This document shows, piece by piece, positions 10,116-21,655 of a DNA stretch of 64,000 nt. A model generated the notes under the pieces. It did no database searches. It had not been told where the DNA came from and saw nothing but the letters and a program-made list of their open reading frames with translations. The position numbers and the translations under genes were made by a program. The stretch lies in contig CM031558.1 of the NCBI GenBank assembly GCA_018466975.1, forward strand, positions 62,001 to 126,000, in the 5' to 3' direction. The number at the start of each line of letters is the position of its first letter. The stretch's first letter is position 1. Source of the stretch: Sparassis latifolia (Eukaryota; Basidiomycota; Agaricomycetes; Polyporales; Sparassidaceae).

Positions 10116-11250
10116 TCAGTGCTCCGGCATCAGGTTAAGAGTGAAGCTCTTGGAACCGTTATCCCTCCAGGTTAGGTCGCTGTTACTCTACAAAAAGCAT
10201 CAGACTGATTTCCGACTGACATGGCACGGATCACTGACCCCATTTACTATAACATTGTACTCAATATCTGGATTTAATGTAAGGCAGAACGTCAGCTCCG
10301 TCTCTTCGAGACCTTCAGGAAATCAACGCACTGATGGATATTCCCTCAATACGCGTGAATGTACTGAAGACCGAGAAGCCGTGAATGTTCATGTTTGGAC
10401 CGTCCGGCTGGATGAACATGTCATCCGGTAATGTGATTGAAAAATTTATGAGGCATTAAGTACATAAGCACTTGCGTCGAAGAGGCTTACCGAACCGCTG
10501 CCCGTGACTAGGAATTCCACTTCTTTACCATTGACCATGACTTCACCATTTTGCGTGCCTATGAAAGTGGAGTAGACGTCCCCATACTTGGCCTGGAATG
10601 AAACGAAATCGGCTCCTCCGTTGCGGAGTAATGTCATCAAATGACCGTAATCTATGGTGTCTACCAATTGATGACGGCTCCGTCAGTACTGCGAGATACC
10701 CGTGGCGTTAACGTACATTTTGTAAAGGGTGTTATCTGTCCCGACGGATCGTATTGCCGTTCTCCCGATCCCGTGGGCGGCAGCTGCTGTTCAGCCTTTA
10801 GGGGAGTGGTCCCGCCCGTGACAAGGCCGTCGATGGAGGCTTTGATGTCGATATTCGCGAATTGCTTGAATGCCTGAGCCTGGCAGCCACCACCGTGAAC
10901 TAGAATGACCCAGACTTCGCCGCCGTGTTCTGTGAACTTGGGGTCCGTGAGACTCCCGCCGGTCACGTATGTGTACGCAGCGACTGTGTAGTTGATGTGG
11001 CCAGCCCATTGGCGGACCGTGTAGTTCTCTCTGGTGCACGAGAAAGTTTAGCAGCAAAAACACTACACCGGGCGAAACCCAGAAAGTGGAGCACAAACTT
11101 GTGGAAGCATTCTGACACGTCCGGCGCGGGAGGTGTCAGCTCGTTGTCGACGTATACGGCGGAGGGCGCCAGAGACGTAGGAACAGTCTCGGAGGTCCCA
11201 ACGGGGACGACAGTGTGGGGAGCGACTAGAGAGGAAGTTGGGGTGGACAT
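10116..11250 (-). CDS. Orphan-family copy B, 270 aa, six exons
   Basis: I do not recognise the function. Exons on the minus strand are 11099-11250, 10717-11030, 10491-10660, 10332-10407, 10239-10267 and 10116-10187. Introns are 50-84 nt and every junction keeps phase. The protein starts MSTPTSSLVAP and has a Ser/Pro/Thr-rich leader with ELTPPAPDVS. A beta-rich body follows with EVWVILVHGGG, EQQLPPTGSGERQYD, LMTLLRNGGADFVSF, GEVMVNGKEVEFLV, IHGFSVFS and SFTLNLMPEH at the end. There is no signal peptide or membrane segment, so it is probably cytosolic. It is closest to copy C, with four internal exons of equal or near-equal length and a shared upstream region in inverted orientation. The first donor (GTTTGT) is non-standard. 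Confidence 0.75.
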
Positions 11251-11747
11251 CGTGAACGTCTAAATCGTTGGAATGTCTTCACAGGACGCGTCCTCTTTAT
11301 ATGTGCGATGCCCTCGAAGTCGTCCGGAAAACCAATATCTCCGCTGCCAGTGCTTGGTACCCACACCCACGCTGGATGTATAGCAGTGTATAGCAAAATC
11401 AGTTAGAATGTGTTCAGTGACGGTGCTTCCATAATGATTGACGTATTTGGACTATCATCCCATGGCTTATCCTGGCATCGGTTCGGAGATGGATCTACCC
11501 CGTCAGTCTGTGATGGCGGCGGCATAATGCGGCGGACCCGGCATGCAGGCAAGACATGTCAGTACAGTCTGAGGCTGAGGCTGATCGCGCAGATAGCGCG
11601 CAGTCAGATGAAGTTCCCTTCCATTCAAATCATATCGATGTGTCAGAAGCATCGCCACAGTCTCGGAGGTTCCTGACGTCGCAGACAAAAGCTCACCTTT
11701 AGGTACCCTTTCGTAAATCATTCCGCAGACATCACCTGAAGCGTGCC
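11251..11747 (-). repeat. Upstream repeat, copy linked to gene B
   Basis: Bases 11251-11647 match the reverse complement of 15607-15929 upstream of copy C. Bases 11481-11747 match 41719-41985 in direct orientation. The repeat therefore covers the promoter region of B and C and extends further upstream of B than of C. Confidence 0.8.
11295..11301 (-). promoter_or_regulatory. Probable TATA box of copy B
   Basis: TATAAAG on the minus strand, about 45 nt upstream of the ATG at 11250. In copy C the aligned bases read CCATAAAG, so the box is weakened there. Confidence 0.5.
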
Positions 11748-12511
11748 GGTGAGGCGTGGATGACGAGGAGCTCACTGGCAACATCGACACTAATCCAACC
11801 CGGTCTGCTGATACGAGCTGCGCTACGGTGTGCGGTCCCGGGGACAGGAACGAGACGATCAGGGGGGCGGAGTAGTGTTGTGGGCAAAACTCCCGGAAGA
11901 CCTCGCCAAGCGCCGGCTTGGCGAAACTCATGCTGGGTACGTTGAAGGCTGGCGACGCTGGCGAAAGTGGCAAAACTACAGAAACAACGGATTTTTCACT
12001 ATTTCTATGTCATGAGTATCTACAGGCCCAGAGACAACACTGAAGTTCCCACATTTTCACAGTCCCGGCCTCAGCTGTGCATGCGGAAGCCTCCCAGTCC
12101 TCTCTCAGAGGTACCTTCCGGCTCCAGATATCGTACAAATATTCAGGTGAACTATTGAAAGGGAAATGTGAGCGCTAAAATTCCATACGTGGAATTAGAC
12201 GCCCAAAATATCACCTGACTGTCACGTTTCCAAAGTTTAAGCGCTGGCAGCGATCGATCGTGGACGCGCATTGGCCGACGATCCTGGAGAGTGCGGATGC
12301 ATCTCGCCCTGTTTGGTTCCGCCTCCATCTGCTATTAGTACAGGGCCGAGCTTCAACGTTAACTGGAGGATAAGACGGGCCCTGTAAAAGATACCTGTTA
12401 CCGCATTACGAAGTCAGTCCTCTCGAGAGTCTTTACCTCGGAGAGTTGCGTTCACTACCGCCGCGATATTTGGGTTCATCTCCAACTGGTACTTTGCTCG
12501 GAGGTCTACAG

Positions 12512-12586
12512 CTGCCTATGTAGGACTATGTAGGCTCGACTAGCACTCGGCTAGCCAGGTCCCTACTACATAGTCCTATGTAGGCC
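12512..12586. repeat. Imperfect palindrome with CTATGTAGGACTATGTAGG arms
   Basis: Arms near 12513-12533 and 12563-12585 pair around a core that is itself partly self-complementary (GACTAGCACTCGGCTAGCC). It may be the tip of a small foldback element; no target duplication was found. Confidence 0.45.
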
Positions 12587-13122
12587 TCATAGCCTTGTGC
12601 AGTTTCCAGAAGTTCTGCCAGCGCGCGCCAGAATTCGTCATGGCGATCCTCCCTCCTCTCCTGCTGTGACGCGAAATCCCCGCCGTGCCGATTACACTAG
12701 GTGCTCGAGCTGCACCCAAACACTCAATATCGCGGCGTTCCTCCCTGAAGGACTGTTGTACCGAAGTTGGCACAAGTATGCTATACCCCGTATAATCAGC
12801 GCTCACTGTAGTGAAGGACACTGTGTCCAGCTAAACAACCACCCAGTGGCCGACATCCTTGGTCTACCAACCAGCTCTTCACTCCGATGACGCCCTTGAA
12901 GATACCTATTACGACCGCGCAGGACCCCGTCATCGTCGATCTCTCCCAGCCTCTCTAGGTAGCGCCCACAGCATGGAGTGAAAGGTCTCCGCCTAAGGAC
13001 CCATACTCATGTACGTGAATGTATGCAGCCTGGACAAAGCATGCGTATCGTCTGCGACCCCGAGCCTTTTCCGTTACTGCGTTGCGGGTGTGGCTTTCCG
13101 CACGTTACTGCGCCCTGCGTCC

Positions 13123-13348
13123 CGACCACCCAGAATCGACGGCGAGTGCACGCACCTCCGATGGCAGGCTCTCTCGCTCTGCTGGTGGAAGCTGAGCAGT
13201 CCGGACTCTTACAGCCTACATCGGACCGCTCAGAATTGACGGCGCGCGCGCATACGCCCGGTGGCAGACTCTCGGACCACTCAGGACTGACGGCGAGCAT
13301 ACGCAGGCCCGGTGGCAGACTCTCTCGTTCTGCTGGTGAACGCCAAGT
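13123..13348 (+). repeat. Three degenerate tandem units, about 50-100 bp
   Basis: Units begin CGACCACCCAGAATCGACGG, CGGACCGCTCAGAATTGACGG and CGGACCACTCAGGACTGACGG, and each contains a GGTGGCAG(G/A)CTCT-like end. They explain the long GC-rich open frames here. Confidence 0.6.
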
Positions 13349-15206
13349 CCTCGGCAAGCGGCAAGCCTCTACTGTTCCACCTCGGTTAAGAATTTGGCTG
13401 AATTGCTCAACCAGTTCTTCGTTCACTCTATCATGGGCGCGCGCAGATCTAAACACGTAAGTAGCCGCCTCGTACCCTCCGACGGTTTCTGCAGAATCGA
13501 GTCCGTGATATACACGGAAGCCTCTTCCGCCTCGACGAAGTGCTCGAGCCACGTTGCATAAACCAACTGGACCCTACGTGATCGAGCCTCCCGAAATGAC
13601 GAGTCATGCTCAGACTCAAGTACCGTCCCAGCTCGCGGATGCGTCGACCTCACCTACTCAACGTCGTCTCAGAACCAAACTTCCCGCACCACGGATCACA
13701 GGACACCCACCCCACGTGCACCAATAGGCGAGCATCCCACCGTCCTTGTGAAGCGGCATGCTCTCACAGCCGACTATCACCAGCATCCGTCCGTGGCTCA
13801 TCGGGCCCCATGAGCAGAAGCAGTATTTTGGTGGCGGGGCGGAACGGACGTCAGTCAGCAGGCAGAGGCAAGATCGCGTGCTCGTCTTGCCAGGACGTAC
13901 CGTATCCCTCTTCCGTTGTCGATGTCGAGATGGCCGACTCTTCTCTGACCCTCCGATGTCGCGCTTCCGTGCTTGCTCTTATCTATATCAAGCCCGAGGA
14001 GATGTCGCTTGGAGTGGAAAATATACGCAGGGTGGACGTCCCTGCTGCGAGCTCACGCCACCTCAGACGACTCGCGATTCCGGCGTATCGCGTCCACGCG
14101 GACTCGGCGCATTTTCGACTCGTTCTCCCTTCTCTAGACCCCGCGCAAGCACGATGGCAGACCCATTCAGCCTTCGCTGGCAGCGCCTTCCCGGAGGACG
14201 ATGGCGATGCACATCAAGCAGTCTTCGCTGTCGCATTTAGGAGGTTCGTTGAATCTCGGCATAGCCTGACGATTTCGAATTTTCGACGAAGCGAATCCAT
14301 GAGGACAGTACGGAGGCTGAATCCCCTGACCCACGTTGCATAAGACTGGCTCCTAGAGTTCTCGGACATTTTTCTTTGCTACGTGTCGTGGTCCCATGGC
14401 TTCTGTGGTCCACACGAAGAGCTCTTGGTCTCATCGAGGTCGGCGTCCTCTCTAGATTCTAAAGCACCCTCGGTTCTGGTGTGAGCGGCCCTGCGACATA
14501 CAGATGCCAGTGAAACGGATGAGAAGTCGCGGTTCGCTTAGAGGCGAGCGCCATTATCCACTGCCTCGGCTTGGATGTGTCGACTCGAGCAGCATGGCAG
14601 TGGCAAGCATGAGTGGGCAATCGGGCAGTCGTTCTCATCAAAAATGGCCCTCGGTGTTCTGCGGTATGGAAAACAAACACAACGGAGACAGCGTGCGTGC
14701 GCTGATGCCCATGCAAGACCCGCGTTTCTATCAGCGTCAACTAGGGCGCGCGTCTCTTCTCATCCTGCTCTATCTTCCTTCACATACCCATTCCACGGAA
14801 TCTTTCCATTCCTCGGTTAAGCTTCGCAGCGGTACACCACCGCCGATATCCATAACGCGAAAGTGCTTCGCGGAGATCCTCTTGCCTTCCGTCCTGACTA
14901 ACACCACCTCCTTTAGCCTCTCCACCTCTCCGTCCTCATCATATCGTGCGTCACGCACACCCGACTCTGCCAAACTCGGATCCCGCACTGGTTGCTGGGG
15001 GGTCGTGTAGGCATGGACGCGCTGCTCGAGGAGCGCGATATACTTACATGATGCTTCATGCTGACCCTCTTTGTTCTACATGTTTCTGACATTTGTAGAC
15101 TCGCGCTGTCTCTGCTAAAAATTAGATCTACGGATTCTCTAGTGGAATATGTGCATGAAGGGAAGAGTGAGGTCGTCTACCGGCTTTCCCATCCACGAGG
15201 GCATAG

Positions 15207-15252
15207 TATCGGCGATGTGAGTATCGACGATGTGAGTATCGGCGAAGAGTGA
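15207..15252 (+). repeat. Three copies of a 15-bp repeat
   Basis: ATCGGCGATGTGAGT, ATCGACGATGTGAGT and ATCGGCGAAGAGTGAGT follow one another. It is a minor microsatellite-type feature. Confidence 0.7.
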
Positions 15253-15606
15253 GTAATGAGCAAGTAATGTCAAAAATGTGGTGTTCATAGCGCAAACGTC
15301 ACCGAAGTTCAACAGCGCTACAACACAAGACCGAGACGCAACGAAAGAGCACAGCCGCCGTCTTCTCGTCCTTCAGGTATGAGCTCCATGCCCTCAATAT
15401 CCGTGTCACCTCCGCTCCGCAAAAGCGCGTCGGCGCCCAGTCCCTTCTATGTAACTAGTCTCGGGAAGACAGAACATCCTCATACCTATGATATCCTACC
15501 TCTATGGCGTTCTCGATGTCGCGTAGCCCGCCACTTCGCTCCGACTCGGACAAGTGATCGTAGTCCACTCCACTTACTGGGAGTCTGGTCTTCACGACTT
15601 GATATG

Positions 15607-15929
15607 ATTTGAACAGAAGGGAACTTCATCTGACCGCTATCTGCACGATCAGTCTCAACCTGAGACGCCGTGGGTATCCATCTCCGAACGAATGCCAGGA
15701 TAAGTCATGGGAGGATGATAGCCCAAGTATGTCAATCATTATGGAAGCACTGTCACTAAACACATTCTCGCTAATTTTGCTATGCATTGCTATACATCCA
15801 GCGCGGGTATGGGTCCCGTGCACTGCAAGAGCGGAGATATGGGTCTCCCGGACGACTTCGAGGGCATTATTGCATCCATAAAGAGGACCCGTCCTGTGAA
15901 GGCATTCCCGAACGATTTCAAGGCTCCCA
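15607..15929 (+). repeat. Upstream repeat, copy linked to gene C
   Basis: Matches 11251-11647 in inverted orientation up to the ATG of copy C. Genes B and C were therefore duplicated together with their promoters and now stand head to head, 4.7 kb apart. Confidence 0.8.
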
Positions 15930-17119
15930 ATGTCCACCCCAACTTCCTCTTCAGCTGCTCCCGCTCCCGGCACCGTCGTCCCCGTTGGGACCTCGGAGAT
16001 TGCAGCATCTGCGTCTTTGCCCCCTCCTCCCTCATACAACGTCAATCAGCTGACACCTCCGGCAGCGGACGTGTCGAACGCCTTCCGCAAGTTTGTGGTC
16101 CACTTGGCCTGGTATTGTTTTCTTTTTTGGCTAAACTTCCTCTTGCACCAGAGAGGACTACACGGTCTGCCAATGGGACGATCACATCAACTACATAGTC
16201 ACTGCGTATGCGTACGTGACCGGTGCGAGGATCGACGACCCCGATTTCACAAAACTCGGCGGCGAAATCTGGGTCATCCTCGTTCATAGTGGTAGCTGCA
16301 GGGCTCTGGCATACTTGCAAAGCGCGAAGGTCGACATCAAAGCCTCCATCAAAGGCCTGCTCCTGGGCAATACGAGTTCCTTCAAGGCTGAACAGCAACT
16401 GCCGCCCACTGGATCCGGAGAACCGCAATACGACCCAGCCGGAAAGCCAACACGCTATACACGATGTACGTTGTAATGCACAGCATACCTCCCACTACTA
16501 ACGGCGCAGTCCCCGATTGGCAGTCACCATTCAATACGGTCGTTTGATGACCCTGCTCCGGAACGGTGGAGCAGATTCCCTTTCCTTCGACGCGAGGTAC
16601 GAGGATGTCTTCAGTATCTTCTTCAACTATGGGCAAAGTGGTGAAATCACACTCGATGGTAAAGGAGTGGAATTCACTATGTCGGGCACTGGCGCAGTAA
16701 GTCTATCCAATCGCTTGCCTGCATACTGAATGCCTCATGAAATTCCTAATTACATTGCTGAATGACATGTTCATGCAGCCGGGTAGCGCAATCATGCCCA
16801 TCCGCGGCTTCTCGGTCTTCAGTACACGCACGCGTATCGATAAAATATCCATGAGTACGTTAAATTTTCCGAAGGTTTAGAAGAGAATGAACTGATGCTA
16901 TACCCTACATGAAATCCAGATATTGACTATGATGTTCATGTAGACTCAGTAAGTGACTCTTGCCATGTAAGTCGAAAACTAGTGTCATGCTTTTTGTAGG
17001 GTAGCCGTACGGGGGAGGGATCGTGGGGGGCTGGCGGTTCCCAGAGCTTTAGTCTTAGCCTGGTGCCGACGCTGTCGGAGGAGTGCGGAGGTTCACCTAC
17101 TACTAGTGCATCATTATGA
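15930..17119 (+). CDS. Orphan-family copy C, 290 aa, six exons
   Basis: Function not recognised. Exons are 15930-16090, 16152-16465, 16524-16696, 16779-16854, 16920-16948 and 17000-17119, and all phases agree. Exon 2 (314 nt), exon 4 (76 nt) and exon 5 (29 nt) have the same lengths as in copy B. Key blocks are MSTPTSSSAAP, NQLTPPAADVS, EIWVILVHSGS, EQQLPPTGSGEPQYD, LMTLLRNGGADSLSF, GEITLDGKGVEFTM, RGFSVFS and SFSLSLVP. It has a longer C-terminal tail than B. No secretion signal or membrane segment was seen. The first intron uses GTTTGT as donor, as in B; with the nearby GTATTG donor the joined codon would be TGA, so GTTTGT is preferred. Confidence 0.75.
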
Positions 17120-19300
17120 ATGCGATTAGAATTACCTGCATTCACAGTTGCTGTGTGTTTGCTTGACTAGTATTATATCGGATGCTTTCAACCGCAATGT
17201 GAACTGTACGTAATTGTTCTGCATTTTGTATGCTCTAGCTTTCCCCGTCTATGTTCGCCTGTGTATTGGCCCGGCGGCGGCGTGTCCTGCTTTGGCTATG
17301 CCGTCGTCAGAGTCTCACTGCAACAGCTGTCGATGAGGAGCGCCATGCGATATGAAGTCGCACACGGGAACCTCGTCATGATTAAAGTCCCCCTTGAGAA
17401 AGCAGTGCATTCCTTCCTCGAGAATGGTCGGCGCTACGTTAACTAGTCCGGGCTTCGGCCGCGCGGCAAGGTGCTCAGTACGGTGGAACACAGGTGCTTT
17501 TGACACTCTACCGGCGGTCTTAAGGCCGCCTGGGGTACAGCCTCGATTCGAGCTGTCCGACAACTCCGTATTTGGGTGAACGCACGACGCCGTGGATGAG
17601 CCCATCAGCTGCACAGATGCGTACTCTGCCGTTCATCCAGAGTCATTGCGGTAACTGCATGATCGATGGCTCACGGACTACAGGATACCCATTCCCACGA
17701 CATGCAGCCAGCAAGGAGCACCCCGTCGAGAACGCCTCCACGGCCATCATGAAAGAGAATTCTCTGTCCCTCTAGTCGGCAGCCAGCCACTCTGCAATGG
17801 AGTACGGCAGACAAAGTGGCCCTGGCCAATCGTTAGTGCGGAAAGTAAACAATACGAACTTGCGGACTTAGGCCTATACAGCCTCAAGATATCGATAAGC
17901 AGGAGCTACTCATGGGGGCTGAAACCAGCAAGCAAGATGGAGCGAATGGTCGGACATGCAGCCCGATATCCCAGCTTGTGGGTCGTTTGCTTTGAAATCG
18001 CAGCACAGCGAGCCTATTTGCGTAGTTGTTGAAGGACCGTTACTCAGTAAACTCACTCTCTACGTCGGCGAGAGAATACGATTTGAATGCCCCGAGCCCT
18101 ATACCATTGCAACTGCCAGTGAACTGTGCATGAAGTCAAGATAACCCCCACTTCTGATGGTGGGACTTTAAGCTTTAAGCTTTAATCATGAGGACGATCC
18201 TGTGCATGTGTGTGCGACGTCCACATATCGGTATCGACAGCTGTCGCAGTGAGAGATTCTGACGACAGCATGGCCAGAGCAGGACGCAGCCGGGCCGCCT
18301 GTATTCAGCGAACTTGGAATGTAGAAATGGGTAACAATTACACATAGTAGTCGAAGACCGTGACAATCCTAGTCAAGCAAATTCCGCTCAAAGCCACAAT
18401 CCTCTCGAATGGGACTCCCCAAGCAAAGACTCTGCTAGCTTCAACCTTCGTGCATCGGGATATTCGTGTCTGGCGATCCTCTTTACTATGTCTGAAAACC
18501 GCAATGCGGATACTTCTGCGACATCACGCCCTCTACTGGGAGACGCATACACTTTCACTCTGGTATGACCTGCCGAGAGATAGTCTTCACCGTCTGCTGC
18601 ACTTTACACGGGCTATGAATATATGGGCAGCAGCGGTTGATCTCTACCCAGGGTGACAGACTCTATGCCAGATCTTACGCGTATCATATATGACGCCTCT
18701 AACTCGACAGGCGTGCGGTACTAGAAGAGTGAGGGGAATTTACTATACTGCCACTGTCGTCGGTGCCGTGGATCCTCCGATCATCTTCTCGCTGCGGGCA
18801 ATTCACTCCTCAATGATCCGGCTGTAGCGAAATTGAGAAGTGTATAAGTGTCCCGTCGTGATCGTCTCTTGCATGTCCTCTGCAGGTCCTTCTCACGCGT
18901 ACACCGGATCCTATTCAGTTATTTCGTACACTCGTTCACCTTACTGTTCGCATCTGCATCGTACACCCTGTCATAGGAATTCTCCAACTTGCGACCAAAG
19001 AGGCTTCCCAAGCTGTCGTTTTTACACCGCCTCAGCTGCCGCTGCAGCGTTCATCCTGTCATCGAATTCCCCAGTTTCACGTGGTCTCTGAGAGTTTCCC
19101 TGCATTTTATACGTTCAGATGCGTCAGCGGACCGGCGCGCAGATGCTAACTGACACTTCCAAGTGGCACGCGGAGTCGAAAAAGCGGCACTTGCTCTCCT
19201 GCGTGAATGGAAGATTAACCGGAATGTGCGTGCTGCGAAGCCTTCTCACAGCCAGTAATTCTGCTGCACGCATTTCACCTGCGGTTCCCCCCTTCTGGCA
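17120..19300. other. Intergenic between copies C and D
   Basis: No frame above about 110 codons and no similarity to the neighbouring families were seen. Nothing further could be supported. Confidence 0.4.
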
Positions 19301-19308
19301 TATATAAG
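19301..19308 (+). promoter_or_regulatory. TATA box of copy D
   Basis: TATATAAG lies 62 nt upstream of the ATG at 19370, followed by a C/A-rich leader. Confidence 0.65.
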
Positions 19309-19369
19309 CCCGTTCAGGCCCAGCGATTCTCAACGACCCGTTCACGTTCTCATAGACCAGAAGGAGAAG

Positions 19370-20390
19370 ATGTCTGCTCCCGCCAGTGCCGCGTCTCCAT
19401 TATACGTGGACCAACTGACGCCTCCGGTCAATACCGCTTTTTTCATCCGGTACGCCCCCAACTGCGCTGGTGCACCCGTCTCTGTAGCCACTGCTCACGA
19501 TGCTCCAGCAAGGAGTTTGTTCTTCCGCTCAAGGACAATGTCGCCTGGCAAGTTACGGCGTACGTGTTTATCACCGGCGCCAATCCCAAGGAGCCCGGTT
19601 TCGAGGAGAAAGGCGGCGTCGTGTACGTCGTGCTCGTCCATGGCGGGCGCGGCACATACCCTTTTCCGTGGGAGCAGATGCAGTTCAAGGTCAAGCTGGA
19701 GGGTATGACGCCGCAGATGCAGCTCCCGGCGACGGGCTCGGGAGAGCAGCAGTACAACGCGCACGGGGAGAAGACGGCGGACACGCAGTGTGCGCGCGGA
19801 GCTCTGGTGTGCACTGCAGCGATAAGCTGACTGCTAGTACTGGTGTTTTCTGCAGACACGATACAGTTCGAGCGCTCGATGGCGATGTTCCTGAACGGCG
19901 GAAACGAGCCGTACATGTTCGACGCCAAGTTCGAGCAGGTGTTCGTCCGCCATGATCGCAGCATCCAGACCGGGGACGTCATGGCCGATGGTACCGGCAC
20001 CGCGTTTTTGATATCTGGACTTAGGATTGTGGGTGTTTCGTGCGCTGAGCATGCGGGGTGTGTTACTCACGTGTGCTGCGCCCCTTGTGTCATGCGTGAA
20101 GAACGCTGAGACCTTGGAGATCCACGGGCTCTCAGTTTTCGAGGGCACCAAACCTCTGCGAGAGCTCAAGCTGCGTGCGTCTTTGCCTCGTCTCTCAGAA
20201 TTCTTACAGGTCCTCATCAGTGCGATCCAGTGTTCGAGCATCAGGTGTTCCCCAACGCTGACGTGAGTTCGAGTCGACTATGCGCCTGCATTTGGCACGC
20301 TGTAACTTGACCGCCTGATGTTTTCGCTAGCTCCTCAAGTTACCTCAATGGGTGTCAGAGACGTACACGGTCGCGCTGCCGTTCCCGTAG
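19370..20390 (+). CDS. Orphan-family copy D, 239 aa, six exons
   Basis: Function not recognised. Exons are 19370-19449, 19509-19789, 19856-20028, 20102-20174, 20210-20262 and 20331-20390, summing to 240 codons with consistent phases. It starts MSAPASAASPLYVDQLTPP and lacks the long Ser/Pro leader of B and C. Conserved blocks are VVYVVLVHGG, MQLPATGSGEQQY, FLNGGNEPYMFDA and IHGLSVF. The end TYTVALPFP replaces the SFTLNLMP-type end. Intron 3 uses a GTGGGT donor. It is the most divergent intact member and has its own TATA box. Fragment E at 7.8 kb derives from a D-like gene. Confidence 0.75.
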
Positions 20391-21655
20391 GATAAATGGA
20401 ATAGAATTTAAGCTGATCAGATTCCTCCGTGACCTTTCTTGTATAATATTCTACTCCTACGGCCTGAGGTCTGAGAACATATTGGGAGCGAGGTGTACCT
20501 TTGAGAGTACACTTTGTGCCACTTAGTGTTACAGTTCCGGGCACCATATAGCATACGCAGCATCCATCAGAACGATTAATACGACAGTGAATGTCCATCA
20601 ACGACGTGTGTTCTGCCTGTTCTGACGAAATGGCCGAAGAGCGACTGGAGGCAGTTGCTACACGACGCGCTTCCTGTCGCCCAGTCCCAAGCGAAGCGTT
20701 AGCAAAAGCCATCGCAACAACGGTCAATGGGAAGAGAACAACGCAGGCTCGTCTCAGTCATTGTGGTAGCGGCAGCGCCGCGGAACCTTTATACTTTGAC
20801 CTGGTGCGCCCTGTACGTGTGCGAACAGGTCCGCGCACGATCACCTGGAGAGGCTTAGCGCGTCCTGCGATTATCACTACTCCTCCCAAACGGTGAGCTC
20901 ACCCTGGCGATCGGTGCGGCACGCTAATTAACGGTCATAAAACCACTATTCCGTGATGCCGACCAAGTCGCCGCACTGGCGTCCACGTAGGGCTCGCGGA
21001 GGATGGATCGGACGCCCTCCTGTGCTGTCGGCCGACAGGGCGTCGTCAGCGCCAGAAGGGCTTAGGACGTTCCAGACGTGAGCTCACCTGCTGGTCGTCC
21101 TAGAGCTCACGGAGCCATCGCAGGGCTCACCCTGAAGGCCGCTGAAGAACGCCTGTGCGGTACAACGTGTCATCAAAGACAGAGACACAGCTCAGGCGCA
21201 GAGGGCGATATGTTCGCGGGGAAGGATGCGAATGCGTTCAGGCCAGCGGTGGATTCAGTGCTATACTCCTCGTTCGAAGTTGATCAAGCTCCTTTACGAG
21301 CCGCATTTGGCTTTCCCGACGCCTTTCAAGAAAATTACTTTTTGCTGGTTGCTTCCTAGCTAGCTGCAGAGCGCTGTGAGGTTCTGGTATCAAGAGTGAA
21401 GATTTTCTTAGATTCTCTGGCCCGGGGATGGTGGTGCTCGATCACGAGCTTCCTCCTTCCGTTTTAGGCTCTGTCCTCACCAAATTTTTTAAACTTTGGC
21501 GAGTTTTGCGCAATTATGCAAAACACTGTAAAGGTTACTTAAGTGTGACACCGTGGGCTTGGCGGACGACGACATAGTGACCCTCATATTAGGTGGGCCT
21601 GTTTATTTTCCGCTGCGAGCTCACTAGGCTAATCGTGATGACTGCATCGTCTCAG
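20391..21655. other. Intergenic between copy D and F2
   Basis: Contains a possible hairpin around GACGCCCT...AGGGCGTC near 21020 and a stray element end at 21506-21530. No gene is supported. Confidence 0.4.
21506..21530 (-). repeat. Solo terminal repeat related to the 42.4-kb MITE
   Basis: The reverse complement TACAGTGTTTTGCATAATTG closely resembles the left end TACAGCGTGTTGCATAATTG of the element at 42446-42801. No partner end was found nearby, so this is probably a decayed remnant. Confidence 0.5.

Larger units (their letters stand above)
11748..15606. other. Gene-poor spacer between divergent copies B and C
   Basis: Open frames up to 245 codons (13606-14343, +) and 181 codons (13007-13552, -) exist. 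They are Ser/Arg/Pro-rich, overlap other long frames in the same DNA, and show no domain, so they were not called. The spacer also holds a short palindrome (about 12512-12586), a GC-rich tandem repeat (13123-13348) and 15-bp repeats (15207-15252). Old transposon debris is possible but I could not identify any. Confidence 0.4.

Noticed and set aside
13007..13552. 181-codon open frame (-)
   Set aside because: Runs through the tandem repeat at 13123-13348; repeated units in a GC-rich region give open frames by chance.
13606..14343. 245-codon open frame (+), Ser/Arg-rich
   Set aside because: Long frames overlap it in other phases, it contains no domain or splice context, and the GC-rich repeat nearby explains part of the openness.
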